Assembly: GCA_900554815.1 (NCBI GenBank)
Contig: USIO01000034.1
Span: 1 to 15,880, forward strand
DNA: 15,880 bases
Reading direction: 5' to 3'
Source: an uncultured Clostridium sp.
GTDB lineage: Bacteria > Bacillota > Clostridia > TANB77 > CAG-508
Shown: one piece after another, positions 14,033 to 15,880 of the stretch
How positions within the stretch are numbered: position 1 is the first letter of the stretch
How the letters are laid out: the number at the start of each line of letters is the position of its first letter
The notes under the pieces: generated by a model
Databases searched by the model: none
Told to the model about the DNA's origin: nothing
Seen by the model: only the letters and a program-made list of their open reading frames with translations
Translations under genes and position numbers: made by a program

Positions 14033-15100
14033 GAAATTGCTTTTATCAAAAACTCAGTTTTTCAAAACTAATGTCTGCTTATAAAAGAGCTCGAAAAAAT
14101 AAAGTTTACAAATATGAAGTTATAAAATTCGAATTTAATTTAGAAAATAATATTACAAACTTAGAAAACAATATTAGAAATAAAAAATACCGTCTTGGGC
14201 AATATTTTTCTTTTAAAATTTATGAGCCTAAGGAAAGAATTATTTGTGCTCTTCCTTTTATAGATAGAATTGTTCATCAATGGTATGTGGAAGAATTTAT
14301 TAAGCCATATATTGTTCCAAAATTTATTTCTACTTCTTTTGCTTGTTTAAAAGATAAAGGTACTCATAAAGCTGTGTGTCAAGTACAAAAATATATGCGA
14401 ATTTACCAGCGAACACAAAATAATTTTTGGATTTTAAAATGCGATATTTCTAAATTTTTTTATAGCATTGATCCAGCTATTTTATTTAAAATTATGAAAA
14501 AGTATATAAAAGATAAAGATTTATTAGATTTTACTAAAATTATTATTTTTGATAGGAAAACAAATATTAATGAATTACGGTATTCCTATTGGAAATTATA
14601 CTTCTCAATTTTTTGCAAATATATATTTAAACGAATTAGACCAATACATTAAAAGAAAATTAAAAATAAAGTACTATGTTCGTTATATGGATGACTTTGT
14701 TTTGCTTGCTAGAACTAAGCAAGAATGTATTTATCTTAAAAAAAATATTACTAATTTTTTAGAGCAGAGTTTGCATTTAAAGTTAAACGAAAAGTCAAAA
14801 TATTATCCACATAAAATGGGAGTTGACTTTTGTGGATATAGAATTTTTTCAACACATTTGCTATTAAGAAATAATAGTAAAAAGAAAATAAAGAATAATG
14901 TTCGCATTTGGAATAAAAAATATTATCAAAACAAATTAGATATTCCAAAAACATTACAAAGAATTAATTCTTGGTTAGGCCATTCTTCTCATTGTAATTC
15001 TTATAATCTTCAAAATAAAATACTTCAACAATGCGATTTTTTGCTAACAGACAAAACTTATGAAAAAATCGAAGAAGACTTATTAGAATTAAATAATTAA
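14017..15100 (+). pseudogene. DGR reverse transcriptase, one-base frameshift in mid-gene
   Basis: The ATG at 14017 overlaps avd. The first frame holds fingers and early palm: YEPKERIICALPFIDRIVHQ (about 69-88), STSFACLKDKGTHKAV, and KCDISKFFYSI with catalytic D143. Near 14549-14575 the frame must move by +1. The second frame continues YGIPIGNYTSQFFANIYL, then YVRYMDDFVLLA (YMDD at 14684-14695) and VDFCGYRIFSTHLLLR, ending at 15100. The IGxxxSQ motif in place of the usual QGxxxSP is diagnostic of error-prone DGR reverse transcriptases. Removing one base, for example from GGAAAA at 14556-14560, gives a continuous 360-aa enzyme of normal size. As printed, RT motifs 1-3 and 4-7 are separated, so the gene would be inactive unless the extra base is an error or is bypassed. 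Confidence 0.9.
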
Positions 15101-15116
15101 ATTATTTTAAATATAT

Positions 15117-15150
15117 AAAAATCGGTTGAAAATATAGTCAACCGGTTTTT
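15117..15150. terminator. Bidirectional terminator between RT and TR
   Basis: AAAAATCGGTTGA (15117-15129) pairs with TCAACCGGTTTTT (15138-15150), one wobble, with an 8-base loop. The T tract is present on both strands. It lies 16 bases past the RT stop and would also end minus-strand transcription coming from TR. Confidence 0.85.
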
Positions 15151-15227
15151 ATATATTTTAGGTATATTTTCGGATGTTCATTTTAATAAATTACTAAAAC
15201 GAAAATATTATTCATGTGTTTATGATA

Positions 15228-15377
15228 TTAGAAGCAAACGCTAATACCAAAGGAATTAAACTTCTTTGACACAAATCCAGTAGTATAAATTTTTTTAGCA
15301 AATCTCTCGGTACCCTCCTTGAAGGTATACCCATCTGGGATAGAATTCTTAAATATTCTTTGTGTGTCGAAGTGCGA
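15228..15377 (-). other. Coding-like fragment without a start, beside TR
   Basis: One minus-strand frame is open from a stop inside TR to TAA at 15228-15230 and reads NSIPDGYTFKEGTERFAKK, then IYTTGFVSKKFNSFGISVCF. It uses codons like those of the host genes but has no start codon. It could be a leftover gene end or simply part of the template-RNA spacer. Confidence 0.25.
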
Positions 15378-15513
15378 CTACGCGGAAGCCATAGTTGTTG
15401 TTGCTGCCACCCCAAGCGTTGTTGAAATAGAACACTCCTGCATTGGTAGAGTTGTTGTAATTGCCTCCACGTTTGAAGAACGGATTAGTCAAGTAAGGAA
15501 AGTTAGAGTAGTT
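15370..15513 (-). repeat. DGR template repeat (TR), 144 bp
   Basis: Read on the minus strand it aligns without gaps to the variable repeat at 15691-15834. There are 23 mismatches, all at TR adenines; none of the 104 non-adenine positions differs. It is rich in AAC/AAT codons (12 of 48), the design that lets adenine mutagenesis reach many amino acids. It has no upstream start codon and a stop close upstream in the coding frame, so it is non-coding. Confidence 0.96.
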
Positions 15514-15529
15514 ACAGTTTAATCCCAAA

Positions 15530-15557
15530 TTTATAATGAAAATTAAAAGTTTGTCAA
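15530..15557 (-). promoter_or_regulatory. Promoter for the template RNA
   Basis: Minus strand has perfect TTGACA (15557-15552), a 16-base spacer, then TATAAA (15535-15530). The predicted start is about 10 bases ahead of TR. It is the only strong promoter I see between VR and TR. Confidence 0.7.
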
Positions 15558-15641
15558 TCTACAATACCATTTATTCTTATATTTTTTTCGCATGTTTTAT
15601 TATGAATAATGTATCTTGTCCGTATTTTACGTTTTTTCTCT

Positions 15642-15683
15642 TTCTGGGCAACTGCCGAAGAAAAGGAAAAAAGGGAAAAGGGA
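15642..15683 (-). promoter_or_regulatory. Pyrimidine tract and hairpin just 3' of VR
   Basis: On the target's coding strand, five bases after the target stop codon comes an uninterrupted 27-base pyrimidine run (15683-15657). A small imperfect hairpin, TTCTTCGGC-AGTT-GCCCAGAA (15662-15642), overlaps its end. In Bordetella phage a hairpin just 3' of VR is needed for homing. Equivalence here is a guess from position. Confidence 0.35.
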
Positions 15684-15687
15684 TATT

Positions 15688-15880
15688 TTAAAGTGCGACT
15701 ACGCGGAAGCCATAGTGGATGCCGCTGCCACCCCAAGCGTCGCCGAAAGAGAACACTCCTGCAGCGGCAGAGTCGCTGTAAAAGCCTCCACGAGGGAAGA
15801 ACGGAAGAGCCAAGTAAGGAAAGTGAGAGTAGTCCTGGTTCCAGCTGGACTGGCTTCCGTCTCCTTTTTCGCTTGTTTCG
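15688..15880 (-). CDS. DGR target protein, C-terminal end (partial)
   Basis: The gene enters from the right edge; only the last 63 codons and TAA (15690-15688) are visible. The tail begins ETSEKGDGSQSSWNQDYSHF and ends GSGIHYGFRVVAL. WNQDYSxFPY, PFFxRGG, AGVFxFGDAWGG and YGFRVV are typical of the C-type-lectin-fold display domains diversified by DGRs, often on phage tail or surface proteins. The last 48 codons are the variable repeat. 16 of these residues differ from the TR-encoded version: twelve former asparagines, two threonines, one lysine and one tyrosine. The frame is intact, with no nonsense codon. GC-rich codons contrast sharply with the neighbours, pointing to horizontal, perhaps phage, origin. 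The N-terminal part and its localisation cannot be judged from this window. Confidence 0.88.
   Translation of the reverse strand, partial: ETSEKGDGSQSSWNQDYSHFPYLALPFFPRGGFYSDSAAAGVFSFGDAWGGSGIHYGFRVVAL
15691..15834 (-). repeat. DGR variable repeat (VR), 144 bp
   Basis: This is the diversified copy of TR at the 3' end of the target gene. It shows A-to-G, A-to-C and A-to-T changes in 16 codons. The final 24 bases (15691-15714), encoding YGFRVVAL, contain four template adenines but no change. This invariant block is the candidate IMH-like initiation end. Homology stops exactly at 15691 and 15834. Confidence 0.95.

Larger units (their letters stand above)
15151..15523 (-). ncRNA. Predicted DGR template RNA (TR plus 3' spacer)
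   Basis: A minus-strand promoter at 15557-15530 predicts a start near 15523. The transcript would cross the template repeat (15513-15370) and a ~220-base 3' spacer, ending at the terminator 15150-15117. In the Bordetella phage DGR, RNA 3' of TR (the Sp region) binds RT-Avd and primes cDNA, so 15369-15151 is the candidate equivalent. The RNA is encoded opposite to the RT gene. Its boundaries are inferred. Confidence 0.55.

Noticed and set aside
14017..15100. Group II intron, retron or phage-defence reverse transcriptase
   Set aside because: IGxxxSQ, a directly upstream avd, and an adjacent TR/VR pair with adenine-only changes identify a DGR. There is no maturase domain and no msr/msd structure.
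15212..15415. Minus-strand frame beginning MGWQQQQLWLPRSRT across TR
   Set aside because: It is an alternate frame of TR. The same MGWQ...LWLPRSRT appears in the VR because the repeats are homologous, and the true VR frame gives the lectin-type ending YGFRVVAL.
15554..15736. Minus-strand frame beginning MGWQRHPLWLPRSRT
   Set aside because: Out-of-frame shadow of the target gene's VR; it runs through the stop codon region and the pyrimidine tract.
1..15880. CRISPR array or rRNA genes
   Set aside because: No regularly spaced short repeats and no rRNA-like sequence were seen. The only long repeat pair is TR/VR.

Overview
The window looks like chromosomal DNA of a very AT-rich, low-GC Bacillota, probably an uncultured gut-type Clostridium relative. 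The evidence is AGGAGG-type ribosome sites before most genes, SigA-like promoters, rho-independent hairpins, a dnaG-rpoD pair and the standard genetic code. I cannot assign a genus.

Left arm (1-4930, minus strand, accessory). A collinear group reads leftwards: a frame-broken gene resembling the C-terminal part of a MobV/Pre relaxase (3546-4317), a 98-aa unknown, an unusual cytoplasmic GH10-like plus PHP-phosphoesterase fusion (551-3163), and a 151-aa unknown. A hairpin with a U-tract that contains a 14-codon leader ORF lies just upstream of the group. Further right is a previously uncalled small gene with an in-frame stop (4536-4805).

Core block (4850-10490). Elongator tRNA-Met(CAU) has a consensus promoter and a terminator. 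It is followed by a 95-aa unknown with its own promoter, then rpoD and dnaG (the macromolecular-synthesis pair), a CarD-family regulator, and dut. All are on the minus strand. A small plus-strand gene (10234-10434) is transcribed divergently from dut.

Iron uptake (10541-13113, plus strand). feoA is frameshifted; feoB is intact and followed by a terminator.

Right arm (13259-15880): a diversity-generating retroelement (DGR). On the plus strand are a MutS-like accessory gene (frameshifted), avd, and a DGR reverse transcriptase (frameshifted between its motifs 3 and 4). On the minus strand, facing them, are a 144-bp template repeat (TR) with its own consensus promoter and the 3' end of the variable target gene, whose last 48 codons are the 144-bp variable repeat (VR). 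TR and VR differ at 23 positions, and every one is an adenine in the template. This is the signature of adenine-specific mutagenic retrohoming. The visible target tail is a C-type-lectin-fold display domain ending in YGFRVVAL. The rest of the target lies beyond the window.

Four genes (mob-like, feoA, msl, RT) each appear to carry one extra base near a short homopolymer. This is either shared base-calling error or decay. It matters because it decides whether the retroelement is still functional.
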